Shown here: piece after piece, positions 20,101 to 26,391 of the stretch | Position numbering within the stretch: the first letter of the stretch is position 1 | Layout of the letters: each line of letters starts with the position of its first letter | Source: Sphacelaria rigidula | Taxonomy: Eukaryota > Phaeophyceae > Sphacelariales | Reading direction: 5' to 3' | NCBI GenBank assembly: GCA_964200075.2 | Contig: CAXNAA020000139.1 | Coordinates: 1 to 26,391 of the forward strand | Length of the DNA: 26,391 nt | Translations under genes and position numbers: made by a program | The notes under the pieces: model-generated | Databases searched by the model: none | What the model was told of the DNA's origin: nothing | What the model saw: the letters and a program-made list of their open reading frames with translations, nothing else

Positions 20101-21974
20101 TGCGCTTTGCCCCATGATCTCACGATGACGAGGCTTGAGTATACTTAAGATGGTGAAGGTTGGAGCAGGATCAAGTCTTGCATACGCTTGTCTCAACGCG
20201 CGATCCGTTTTCCATACTCATTGAAATGGAATCTCGTGAGTCCCACCACATGAAATCACGGAAGAAGGCACGTTTTTGTTCGAGCGACAACGTCCGATCT
20301 TGATGAACAAATGGACTGCTCGTTCTTTTCGACTGCTCCCCGGCCAGGCCATTCCCGGGTACGTATTGCTGCTGATGCCTGTCATCTACGGTATCACCGG
20401 TCAATCGCCCTTCAACACGGAGATCACACCCTACTTCTCTTGTGAGTTGTCAGTGTTGGTTGGTTACTTGCGTCGCTGTCCCGACTGGGTTAATCGATAT
20501 TCAATGAGAGTGCGGGTTTGCTCGTGATGTCGTCCGCTGTGTATGTAGGTCTTTGACATAAAGTGCTGTTCATCCATCCCCTCCTTGATGCATGATGCTC
20601 GATGTCGGTGTGAAGTCGCAGCTGGAGTTTGTTATTTCGTCCACCTCACATGTTTTTCCTGAAAGCCCGTTTAATTTGACCTGCCGCAACGTCTGATGAT
20701 TTTGTCCTGTCCGCTGCTATCCCCGTCTCGATGCGTCTCGGACCTGTCACCCGGTAGACTTCGTACCGTTCATCGTAACCGCCGTGCTGCCCACGGTCAT
20801 TTCGGCCCAGTGGAGAGGGGTGGACTCACACCGACTAACTCGTGACGAACAGACTTGGCTTTCGACGTGTTACGTCCAGGTCTACGCCTTCCTTCAGGTA
20901 TCCGATTTTTTCCTCACAGAGATTTGTCCGGTTTACGCCTCTGCCGAATTTTTTGCTACATATTCGTGGATGCAGGAATTTTGACTCCTGTACGCCCCTG
21001 GTGTGCAACTCCATAATTTATTTATTTTTCCCTTGATAGAAGGAGGAAACCCAAGCCAACATTCATCCCGCTGGCGATCGCAAACGATGCAACTCCATGA
21101 CGACTATTCTGAAAGCTCTTAATTTGCATGGTATGTTCTTCGTGTCCTTTCATATCTCGTAGTTGGTAGGTTGCGTGGGTTACTCGAAATTTCTGTGTCG
21201 ACTGCAACAATCTGAAAGCAATGGTTCTCCGAACGATCACAATGTCGTGAGCCATGCGTTTGGTCGGGTGTTCCTCCGTGCGATCTCTCGAGACTGTTTT
21301 ATTCCACACATTTCGTGTCCAGTGCTTGGTGCTGTCTGTAAAAATCTGGGCTCCTCTTTTCATTCGCTGTGCAGGTGACGTGGTCGAAGTTGATGCGGAA
21401 GAAAGCCGAGAACGCCTGGGTGGCCAAGGTGCCCACTTGGCCCCTCACGGTGGTGTTTGTGGCGCAGTTCGGAGCCATCGGGGGTGCTGTCTGTGAGTTT
21501 CGTCGAATATTGTATAGTAAAACATCTCGGAACATGGTTTCATCGTTGATCGAGGAGGGCGTGGATGAACTTCACTTGACTGACCCCACCTGTCCCAGCC
21601 ACCCGACATGCTTGCTGACATCATTGTGTTGATACGCTACTTTTGTTTCTTCGATTCTTTGTAGCTTCGTAATTGTACCACAATATGTGAACATTGTGCT
21701 TACGATCCACAACATCGCCGTTGGTTCTGCCCTTCGTCCTTTTCTCGTTTTAGACTGGACTCTTCGAAACAAATTTAAGACGTACTACAAGAACACCCTG
21801 TCCATCTGCGCCGGTGCGGGTCTGGGTATGTTTTACCTGTGGCCCATGATAGCTCTGCAGCTCGGTATCAAGAGGCCGTCGTTCTGGTTTTTCAAGCTCA
21901 CCGCCTACGTCATTTTGGGAGTGGCGATGATCATTCTCGGCAACATCCCTGGCCTGGAGTTGAAGATCGGATAA
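11103..21974 (+). CDS. Cellulose synthase-like GT2 glycosyltransferase, gene R
   Basis: Inferred split gene. Thirteen exons from 13893 to 21974 join in phase and encode about 700 residues. They give an N-terminal membrane segment with four Trp, then the GT-A domain with LPTAGE, VLDEKRRK (first Asp), KAGNM/NAAMF, NDARH at the DxD position, VQTPQRF, IEDTHT (third Asp) and QVLRW (QxxRW), then five C-terminal membrane helices. These are the conserved steps of BcsA/CesA enzymes, which polymerise UDP-glucose and thread the glucan through the membrane. The plant RING finger and plant-specific inserts are not seen. The second Asp of DxD is Arg, as discussed in the findings. Exons upstream of 13893 are uncertain. 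The gene is divergent from its paralogue L. Expected product: cellulose or a related beta-glucan. Confidence 0.85.
11199..13892 (+). other. Unresolved N-terminal exon/intron region of gene R
   Basis: Gene R should have a cytosolic region and a first membrane helix before the exon at 13893, but no counterpart of the 27-codon helix exon of gene L is evident. At 11979-12210 all three plus frames are open, which prevents a choice. Nothing gene-like is seen in 12600-13890 beyond short open frames. Confidence 0.4.
12043..12562 (+). CDS. Candidate N-terminal exon(s) of gene R
   Basis: One frame stays open for 180 codons. It contains hydrophilic stretches such as DPPKKRGSSGSTKRED and ends VFAMTPE just before a strong donor TGAAG|GTAAGG at 12563. 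The single leftover G would complete a codon with the first two bases (AC) of the exon at 13893, giving Asp, so the phase fits. A TTTTGCAG acceptor-like site at about 12330-12337 could start a shorter exon. There is no hydrophobic helix in this frame, so it cannot supply the first membrane segment. Overlapping open frames on both strands weaken the case. Confidence 0.3.
13893..14062 (+). CDS. Gene R membrane exon (Trp-rich helix)
   Basis: Acceptor TCTCCGATGCAG|AC and donor GTGGCG|GTGAGT bound 56 codons plus two bases. The peptide includes MIWRFTDTRNVPEFFIWWWW, TYYMVEFFLVFAIWLG and HTQRLFAVQRVRV. The helix and the QRLF.VQR ending match gene L exon 7. It joins in phase 0 to the exon at 16118 across a 2.05-kb intron. 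Confidence 0.85.
14063..16117 (+). other. Gene R long intron
   Basis: 2,055 bp between the membrane exon and the first catalytic exon, bounded by GTGAGT and TTGTGCAG. It contains the decayed minus-strand tract. By contrast, the introns after 16887 are between about 200 and 480 bp. Confidence 0.75.
14336..15724 (-). pseudogene. Decayed protein-coding tract in the long intron of gene R
   Basis: The minus strand is open in one frame from 15724 to 15188 with stops only at 15455 (TAG) and 15311 (TAA). A second frame from about 15190 to 14820 covers 123 codons with one TGA and reads as good protein, for example SRPRFIMILLDLV and HPEIFARGEDDG. Further pieces lie at 14610-14798 and 14336-14524 (SSRVRKMKFRHSENVSKFVA). 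The pattern of few in-frame stops plus frame changes is what a broken gene leaves. I do not recognise the family. It runs opposite to its host gene, as does the relic at 7587-9353 in gene L, but the peptides of the two relics do not look alike to me. Confidence 0.45.
16118..16306 (+). CDS. Gene R exon: start of GT2 domain
   Basis: The exon encodes 63 codons including ANAVVAILLPTAGERLDVV and LRVIVLDEKRRK. These match the opening beta-strand (V.V.IPT.NE in BcsA) and the strand ending in the first catalytic Asp (LDDG-like, here LDEK). I end it at CGCAAG|GTCAGC, a donor of the same GTCAG type as at 18134. A GTATTT donor at 16318 is the alternative if the optional exon at 16622-16697 is used. Confidence 0.85.
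16622..16697 (+). CDS. Optional gene R exon
   Basis: TTGTTGTACAG|G to CTTTCAG|GTAGTG would add about 25 residues, including DFNLPDEPCTQALGIPVLL. It joins in phase to the next exon. It fits the previous exon only if that one uses the later donor at 16318. Direct joining of 16306 to 16887 is also in phase and simpler. Confidence 0.3.
16887..17059 (+). CDS. Gene R exon: insert in catalytic domain, part 1
   Basis: Acceptor ACACCTTCAG|GAG and donor GTGGG|GTAAGA bound 57 codons and two bases. The peptide contains VHALATQILTPSTRKILQAE and LTPLAFYEWCHEKRGFGKVH. It lies between the first Asp and the KAGN motif, where BcsA-type enzymes have a shorter loop, so this is probably a lineage-specific helical insert. 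Confidence 0.85.
17393..17612 (+). CDS. Gene R exon: acidic insert, part 2
   Basis: One base completes Gly with the preceding exon, followed by 73 codons to TTCCAG|GTACGT. The peptide is acidic (VRQMDELVTGDDGGDLYR, then ITKSRGGDEVEELTHG). Together with the previous exon it makes an insert of about 130 residues ahead of the KAGN motif. Confidence 0.85.
18038..18133 (+). CDS. Gene R exon: substrate-loop exon ending KAGNM
   Basis: 32 codons, GTG TTC to ATG, containing MIYYSRKDAGTPKISPKAGN. The KAGN[ML]N motif near the UDP site is split by the intron: KAGNM here, NAAMF in the next exon. The exon ends AACATG|GTCAGT. Because the KAGN motif fixes the frame and end, this shows that a GTCAGT donor is used. 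Confidence 0.9.
18381..18551 (+). CDS. Gene R exon: DxD-position exon (NDARH)
   Basis: 57 codons from CATATCGCAG|AAC to GCCAAG|GTACGG. NAAMF continues the KAGN motif, then STIVVVNDARHQLQPEFLQR and TAPYFFD. This lines up with LDADH.P...FL.RT.PYF of BcsA, so Arg stands where the second Asp of DxD is expected. Confidence 0.92.
18760..18837 (+). CDS. Gene R exon: VQTPQ motif
   Basis: 26 codons, VAFVQTPQRFRQDLPDDPLG followed by NHAASH, ending CTCAC|GTGAGT. The FVQTP[HQ].F strand is conserved in cellulose synthases. Both junctions are phase 0. Confidence 0.9.
19137..19349 (+). CDS. Gene R exon: acceptor site and TED-like motif
   Basis: 71 codons from TCGCCAG|TAC to CGTCAG|GTGAGA. It includes DGIGAVSSSGQGSLWRVEAL, in the position of the FFCGS..V.RR.AL block of BcsA, and MLIEDTHTSIDLF, equivalent to LTEDAET, which supplies the catalytic base Asp. 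A GTAGGT inside the exon (19224) is not used, because the frame continues straight to the IEDTHT motif. Confidence 0.9.
19645..19866 (+). CDS. Gene R exon: QxxRW motif
   Basis: 74 codons beginning GWRSVYINEPGEVLAWCTHQ, with RIKQVLRWHQGAVQIL carrying QVLRW. QxxRW binds the acceptor glucan end in processive GT2 enzymes. The exon ends TACCTCCAG|GTGATT. Confidence 0.93.
20348..20441 (+). CDS. Gene R exon: membrane helix after QxxRW
   Basis: 31 codons plus one base, containing AIPGYVLLLMPVIYGITGQS. A hydrophobic helix and a reentrant-type loop follow QxxRW in BcsA. The single T left over completes a Tyr codon with the next exon. Confidence 0.88.
20758..20897 (+). CDS. Gene R exon: membrane helix and cytosolic loop
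   Basis: Acceptor ACCCGGTAG|AC to donor CTTCAG|GTATCC. It encodes FVPFIVTAVLPTVISAQW and then RDEQTWLSTCYVQVYAFLQ. This loop corresponds to the E..T.LA segment before the last helices of BcsA. Confidence 0.88.
21375..21492 (+). CDS. Gene R exon: gating-loop region and helix
   Basis: 39 codons and one base, with VTWSKLMRKKAENAWVAKVP, then PLTVVFVAQFGAIGGAV. The basic stretch occupies the place of the FNVT.KG loop of BcsA. The donor is GTCT|GTGAGT. Confidence 0.88.
21754..21974 (+). CDS. Gene R last exon
   Basis: Acceptor CTCGTTTTAG|AC: two bases complete a Tyr codon from the previous exon, giving GGAVYWTLRN. I chose this over an acceptor at 21664, which leaves the wrong phase. Two final helices follow (LSICAGAGLGMFYLWPMIAL and FFKLTAYVILGVAMIILGNI), then IPGLELKIG and TAA. 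Confidence 0.9.
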
Positions 21975-22016
21975 ATGACCGTGTGATCGAGTTTGAGATG
22001 AGAACGGATTCAGAGG

Positions 22017-22276
22017 GGCGGGGGGGGGGGGGGGGGGGGGAAACCAGAGGGGGGGGGGGGGCGGGGGTTCCAGGGACTAGCCTGGGGGTCGGGGTTCCTG
22101 GCTAATTGGAAAAAAAAAANNNNNNNNNNGGGAGGGGGTGGAGGAGAGTGGGGGGGGGAGTGGGGGGGGGGGGGGCGGGGGCGGGGGGGGGTCGTGAACA
22201 CAGATGGCGGCTGAGGCCTGAGGTTCCAAGTACTAGCCTCGGTGTCGAGATTCCTTGCTAATTGGAAAATAAAAAC
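22017..22276. other. Assembly gap in poly-G sequence with a repeated flank
   Basis: Ten N (22120-22129) sit between long G-runs. About 50 bp just left of the gap (22067-22119) and on its right (22222-22275) are two versions of one sequence: both contain ACTAGCCT, TTCCT.GCTAATTGGAAAA. The left version has many bases replaced by G. The gap is downstream of gene R and does not affect its coding part. Confidence 0.85.
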
Positions 22277-24230
22277 GAGAACAACTCGAGAAGCAACAGA
22301 ACTTGTGTAATTTGATTGCTGTGGGTGACGAGCTTTTTACATTGATGAATTGGTTTGAGTTCAACCACAAGGCGGGGAGACTGTGGCGAACAAACTACTG
22401 GGTGTTTACGCGTGTGTCACGTACCGTCCCCCAAACTTGGAGTCCATCAGCTGTTGACTGTATCTGATGGGTTGTGCGCAGGTAGTTGTTTCCCTCACCT
22501 TACGCATGTTACTACAAGCGATCGTTGTAGTAGTGGAACATGACGTCATTCAGTGTATTGGTTGATGTTGGCCCTCCCGTATAATGCGATACGAGAGGAC
22601 GCGCCGTTGTTGTTACTGGTTTCTTGAACATGAAGCTGCTAGCTTCTCGAGGAGGCTCTGAACGCGCAAGGAGAATCGATGTTTTCCACGTATGTGTCGG
22701 CCACGTTTCATCCGCACAGAAGATGTGAGCGTGTTTGCGACGATGTCCCTCACTCTTTCATTTTTGTGTCTAAAGTCTCCTGAGAGTCGCGGCAAGGGTA
22801 GACGGGGGTGCCTCTGGCGGTTTTTGGAACTAGTAGCATATTTGTCCATTCGAACTGAATTCATGGGTCAAGTTCATTCCATGTGTTGGAATTGCCTTGC
22901 CCCAAATCCCAACCTCAACCCTTTCTGTATCCAAAATTCCCCAAGTACTCAAAAAGTATTCGAAGCGTCCGTGGTACGACGTGCGTCCTGTTCTCTGTGA
23001 AAGCTTTTATTCCTCCTGTACGTTGTGTAATATTTTTTGTGTGTTTGTTTTCACTTGATTGCGTGTCTTGACAGTGGGGTGCACGAGAGGTGTCGAGTCC
23101 GTTGTGAGCGCAGCAGTCGTCGGCCTGTCGCTGTCGGTATGTTGCTTTTTTACTCAACTTACATGTAGTTGTCGCCGTGTCTGTAGTCACAGCGTCCTGG
23201 CCCCCATGTTTTCTGTACAGTTTGAGCAAGAATCAAAGGAAACATCGTTCTGATACCATGCGGTCCTTTTAGATTTGTGGATTGACGTGCCCCCACGAGT
23301 ATTGAGAGGTTTTAGTTGCGAATAGGCCGGCGCAAGTATGTATGTCGTCTTGGCTTCTCTTGCAGTGGTCCAAGCTGTTTTGTTTGGTTTGGTTTGGTTT
23401 GATTTGTTTTTTTTCTCTTCCTGTTGTTGGTCCGGATTTCATCTCGAATGTTGTCATGAACTCCCCACTTTCCCCCCTCCCCTTTTTTTGCGCCCTTCGA
23501 AACTCTGCAACATACAGCTTGTCTGCGCAATTGGTGACGTTTTGGTACCCGGCGGATATGGTCCCCGCCTGTTTTTTTCTGATGCACCTGATGATGTGGA
23601 AAAGAACAAACGAGCCGCCTGGGCGGTGCTCGTTTCGGCCAGAGGTGTTCTGTTCGATGATGTCGTTCGTGTGCTCTCAAACAGGATACTGTTTCGTAAT
23701 TATAGCCGTTGTAGGGGGGCGGCGTTGTGTACGTCGAGTGTCATATCAATCGGTGCGCGGGGGTTGCTACTACTGTCGTCTTTTTTCTGTCGCAATTCAT
23801 TTTGATTTCCAGAGTAAAAGGGGTTGGGGGAACAAATGAAGAATCCTTCTGTCGAATGCTACAGTCTCTCCTTGTCCGTGTTTTGTTTCCCTTAGTAGGG
23901 TCCGTTGTTGACTTACTGTATCATCTTCTGTACCCTCTGCGGACCTTGGGGCGTTGAAAATACATTTCAAGTCCCACAACAGCCAGCCATAATTTGTATA
24001 CATTCGTATTTTTCATTTCTTCACCTGGATGTAGGCAGCATGTCATGAATTGTATTTTGTATGATAATCGAGACGGGGAGGTGGAGTGGCGACCAGTTGA
24101 ACGCCCATGAAAGAATCCGAAAAATCATCGGCTGTTGATTACTCGGTCGACGGCTGTAGTTATTCATGACCAATTCAAGTCACGCCGCCACACTTCCTGT
24201 TGACACAACAGTGCCCAGTAATGGTTTTGA
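22277..24230. other. Downstream region without a confident gene
   Basis: Two exon-like pieces can be seen. One is an ATG at 22630 with 20 codons (MKLLASRGGSERARRIDVFH) to a GTATGT donor. The other is 23075-23136, between CTTGACAG and CTGTCG|GTATGT, containing GVESVVSAAVVGLSLS. Their phases do not fit each other. Overlapping frames at 23338-23839 are open, but two frames compete. A GTTTG-type simple repeat lies at 23381-23408. I name no gene here. Confidence 0.3.
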
Positions 24231-25275
24231 CTCTTCGCCGTTACAGATGATGTGCTAGATGAGCATGATGATTTCAATTGGGATGTGTATCGAATTCAGG
24301 CGTCCCAGCCTGGCGGGAAAATTATTGTTGTATCCGCGTTTCAGTTCGATCTTTCAAACCCGTGGTGAGGAAGGACGATGATATTTGGTCACCCCGCCAC
24401 GGATAAAGCACGTGCCGACTACACGAGATTCAATTTAAGCTACCCTCTTGTGTGGTCGTGGATGATGACCGAGACTAAATTTGATGCGGTGTGTGGGTTG
24501 GAAGCTGGAGCGGGCGGAATCTGATCTTCTCCGAGCTCGGTAGCTTCCAAAACTGTTACACTGCGACGAGGCAGCCAGTCCGTCGGCAGTAGCACAGCCC
24601 ATCCTAAAAATCAAGTAAGTCTTTTACCTTCAAGTGATCTTGACCCGAGGAATTGGTCCCTTCCCTACTGGCTGCGGTTTTGACCCAAGATTTATCGATC
24701 AGCACAATTCTTCTGCGATGATATTCACCCCATCGTCCTATACATAGGACGAGGAAAAATGACACCACCGGACTTTATGCAAAGGCCATTACTGTGGCAC
24801 TTTCGGGCGAGGAGGAACCTCGACAGATCATCGATCTTGGAAGTTTCCAAAATTCAAAATATATCAATTCCCATGCAATTCCTGTGGACCCCCCACGCTT
24901 TGAACTATTGTAACCGCCATTAAATGGGAGCGATTGACAATATCAGTTTGAGTTACACCTGAAGTCCCGGTACTCCGGTGATAATATGGTTTTTTGGAGT
25001 CGTCGGATGTGCACTGGTGATACGCATCGAAGACCCTGAAAGCATCCTGACCATATCCAATGTAAATCTGCCGTTAAAAAGCGTCGGCCGCCCTCCTCGA
25101 ACTTGACAGGTTCGGGAGGTACTGTGGTCTACATCTTGAAGAATGCTTTGGAGTTTATCTGCCTCTGACCGGCTTCCGGGGGTTCTGGCGTAAAGACCAC
25201 CCGGAAGCTGCTGATAAGGAAAGCCTCAAGAAGGAAAAGAATGAGTGCGTTCTGGGACACCGCAAAGTGTAATAT
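24231..25275 (+). pseudogene. Third coding-like tract with in-frame stops, family unknown
   Basis: One frame runs from 24231 to 24920, 230 codons, broken only by three TGA codons (24366, 24522, 24681). It begins LFAVTDDVLDEHDDFNWDVY and looks beta-strand-rich. A second frame (24722-24910) includes ITVALSGEEEPRQIIDLG. The end, about 25078-25275, reads TGFRGFWRKDHPEAADKESL to a TAA in good protein-like sequence. The motif LGSFQN occurs twice, exactly 300 bp apart. I do not recognise the protein. A decayed gene with repeated domains is my reading. Confidence 0.4.
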
Positions 25276-25398
25276 TTCAATTTTTGAAAAAAGGTTTGTC
25301 GCGTTAAACAATGTTTTCGAGAGATAAAAGAGTAAAGCATTGGTTGAGGGTGGGTTTTGCCATTCGCTTTAATTTGACCAATTTCTGTTTGTCTGCGT

Positions 25399-25644
25399 GT
25401 GCTTATATTTGCTTGTTATACCGGCGTGTGCTCACAGCTTCACGTCGATATCCGACTCTGGGATGCCACGCGGGTTTCAGTGGCAAGCTACGCGTATCGG
25501 GCCTCGTGGAAGGTCATTTCGGAACTGAAATGGTTCAGTCATCAATTGGCCGCTTTTCACTCTCAATCGTACCCTCTTCTCTCAATCTCACGAAAACATA
25601 TTGTTGTATGCTGGCGTTTTATGGAAACAAGATTTATTTCGTGA
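25399..25644 (+). CDS. Exon-like piece of unknown gene
   Basis: After a TGCTCACAG acceptor at about 25438, the frame reads LHVDIRLWDATRVSVASYAY and continues to a stop at 25644. The peptide has the alternating pattern of beta-strands. It may belong with the tract at 24231-25275. There is no start codon context or clear donor. Confidence 0.25.
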   Translation: MLIFACYTGVCSQLHVDIRLWDATRVSVASYAYRASWKVISELKWFSHQLAAFHSQSYPLLSISRKHIVVCWRFMETRFIS

Positions 25645-25746
25645 TAGTAATGGTGAAGTGACGGTTGCCCAACTTCATTATCAGGAGAAATCACGTGCCG
25701 TTCTAATCGAGCTTGTCTTCTAACACATCAGTTTTCGATCGAAAAT

Positions 25747-25976
25747 TTGCGGTGGAAAACAAATCCCGATCTGATGGGTCGAAAATTTCAACCATCGTCC
25801 TTACTTCTTCTGCCATTTTCAGAAGATAGTGAAATAGTGATAATATGCGAAGTACTTGCTACAGCAGTGGAAAACGACTATGTCGTGGGTACACAAAAAT
25901 TTGACCTCACGGTCGACGAGGGAAAAGGATCGCTGAACCCCTCTCGCGATGAAAATAAAGGCGATAACCACCGCAA
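25747..25976. repeat. Dispersed palindromic repeat, copy 3
   Basis: The 230-bp unit starts TTTGCGGTGG and ends CCACCGCAAAA. Its left 50 bp is the reverse complement of the right half of the copy at 5418-5506. It is longer inside, and an open frame (25747-25995, with IVIICEVLATAVENDYVVGT) crosses it. This copy is about 20 kb from the others, on the far side of both cellulose synthase genes. Confidence 0.55.
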
Positions 25977-26087
25977 AAGGAACGTGGAGTACTAAAACGA
26001 CAATGTCTTGGGTACGTCCATCATGAGACCACGGCTGGACCCTGGGGGATCAGTTAAAGTGCGACAATCAATTAATCAATCAAAAAC

Positions 26088-26359
26088 ATGAAAACTCCTG
26101 TGTTGGCCTTCCTCTTATGTTGATGCGCCCACATATACCGAAAGGTGTACACTGGCGTGCAATAGATGGGATGATAACACAACACTCATCATGGCTCACG
26201 CTCCTTGACGTCGAAGCTCGAGTGTCTCCTCCAAACAGCCGACCATCTATGTTGAGGATGGAGATTTTTATTGAGGATGAGAACCCGGAGGATTCAAATC
26301 TTCGTATCAACACTAAATCTTCGAAAATTGGTTCCATTCCTTTACCTACTGGTAGCTAA
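26088..26359 (+). CDS. Unknown protein-like frame at right edge, possibly frameshifted
   Basis: From 26117 a frame of 80 codons contains HSSWLTLLDVEARVSPPNSR and MEIFIEDENPEDSNLRI, ending at TAA before the window edge. An ATG at 26088 in another frame gives MKTPVLAFLLC, like the start of a signal peptide, but meets TGA at once. A one-base change would be needed to join them. Function unknown. Confidence 0.3.
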
Positions 26360-26391
26360 TTATAACAGCTACATGTCCTGAAAATTTGGAT

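Noticed and set aside
21665-21753. Upstream extension of the last exon of gene R from an acceptor at 21664
   Set aside because: It leaves the wrong codon phase with the GTCT|GTGAGT donor, whereas the acceptor at 21753 fits and gives a continuous helix.
23381-23408. GTTTG repeat as a telomere-type sequence
   Set aside because: It has only about four imperfect units and an internal location, so it is a simple repeat.
23520-23660. VLVPGGYG stretch resembling the glutaminase part of CTP synthase
   Set aside because: Only the few residues agree. The expected LGICLG-type nucleophile region does not follow, and a competing frame is equally open.
25747-25995. Frame IVIICEVLATAVENDYVVGT as a C2-like domain
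   Set aside because: It is almost coextensive with a dispersed repeat, so a real domain is doubtful without a database hit.
1-26391. Bacterial operon, CRISPR array, tRNA or rRNA
   Set aside because: No spaced identical repeats, cloverleaf or rRNA blocks are seen, and the cellulose synthase-like gene clearly contains introns.

Overview
The window is nuclear DNA of an intron-rich, walled eukaryote. Most of it is two large split genes, transcribed away from each other, for membrane glycosyltransferases of the cellulose synthase type (family GT2). A heterokont or brown-alga-like source is my best guess: the enzyme has a BcsA-like layout without the plant zinc finger or plant-specific inserts, introns are many and GT-AG, base composition is balanced, and poly-G tracts occur. 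The sequence does not prove this.

Left arm, minus strand, 10712 to beyond base 1: the N-terminal part of cellulose synthase-like gene L. Seven exons (10617-10712, 10166-10344, 9495-9746, 4129-4269, 2124-2346, 1605-1685, about 535-693) join with matching codon phases. They give a Ser/Ala/Gly-rich cytosolic region of 297 residues followed by the first two membrane segments. The catalytic domain lies beyond the left edge. Introns are large, up to 5.2 kb.

Centre, 10713-11102: a compact bidirectional promoter region holding a near-perfect 20-bp palindrome, then the likely start of gene R on the plus strand.

Right arm, plus strand, 11103-21974: cellulose synthase-like gene R. Thirteen exons from 13893 to 21974 join phase-perfectly and encode about 700 residues: an N-terminal membrane segment, the GT2 domain (LPTAGE, VLDE, KAGNM/NAAMF, NDARH, VQTPQRF, IEDTHT, QVLRW) and five C-terminal membrane segments. 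The region 11199-13892 must hold further N-terminal exons that I can place only tentatively.

The largest intron of each gene carries decayed coding DNA on the strand opposite to the host gene (7587-9353 in L, 14336-15724 in R). A third coding-like, stop-interrupted tract fills the right end (24231-25275, with further pieces to 26359). None matches a family I can name. Also present are a palindromic repeat family with TGCGGTGG ends (about 4740, 5418 and 25747), a 300-bp imperfect hairpin (5095-5395), and a 10-N assembly gap (22120-22129) inside poly-G sequence flanked by two versions of the same 50 bp, probably an assembly or sequencing artefact.
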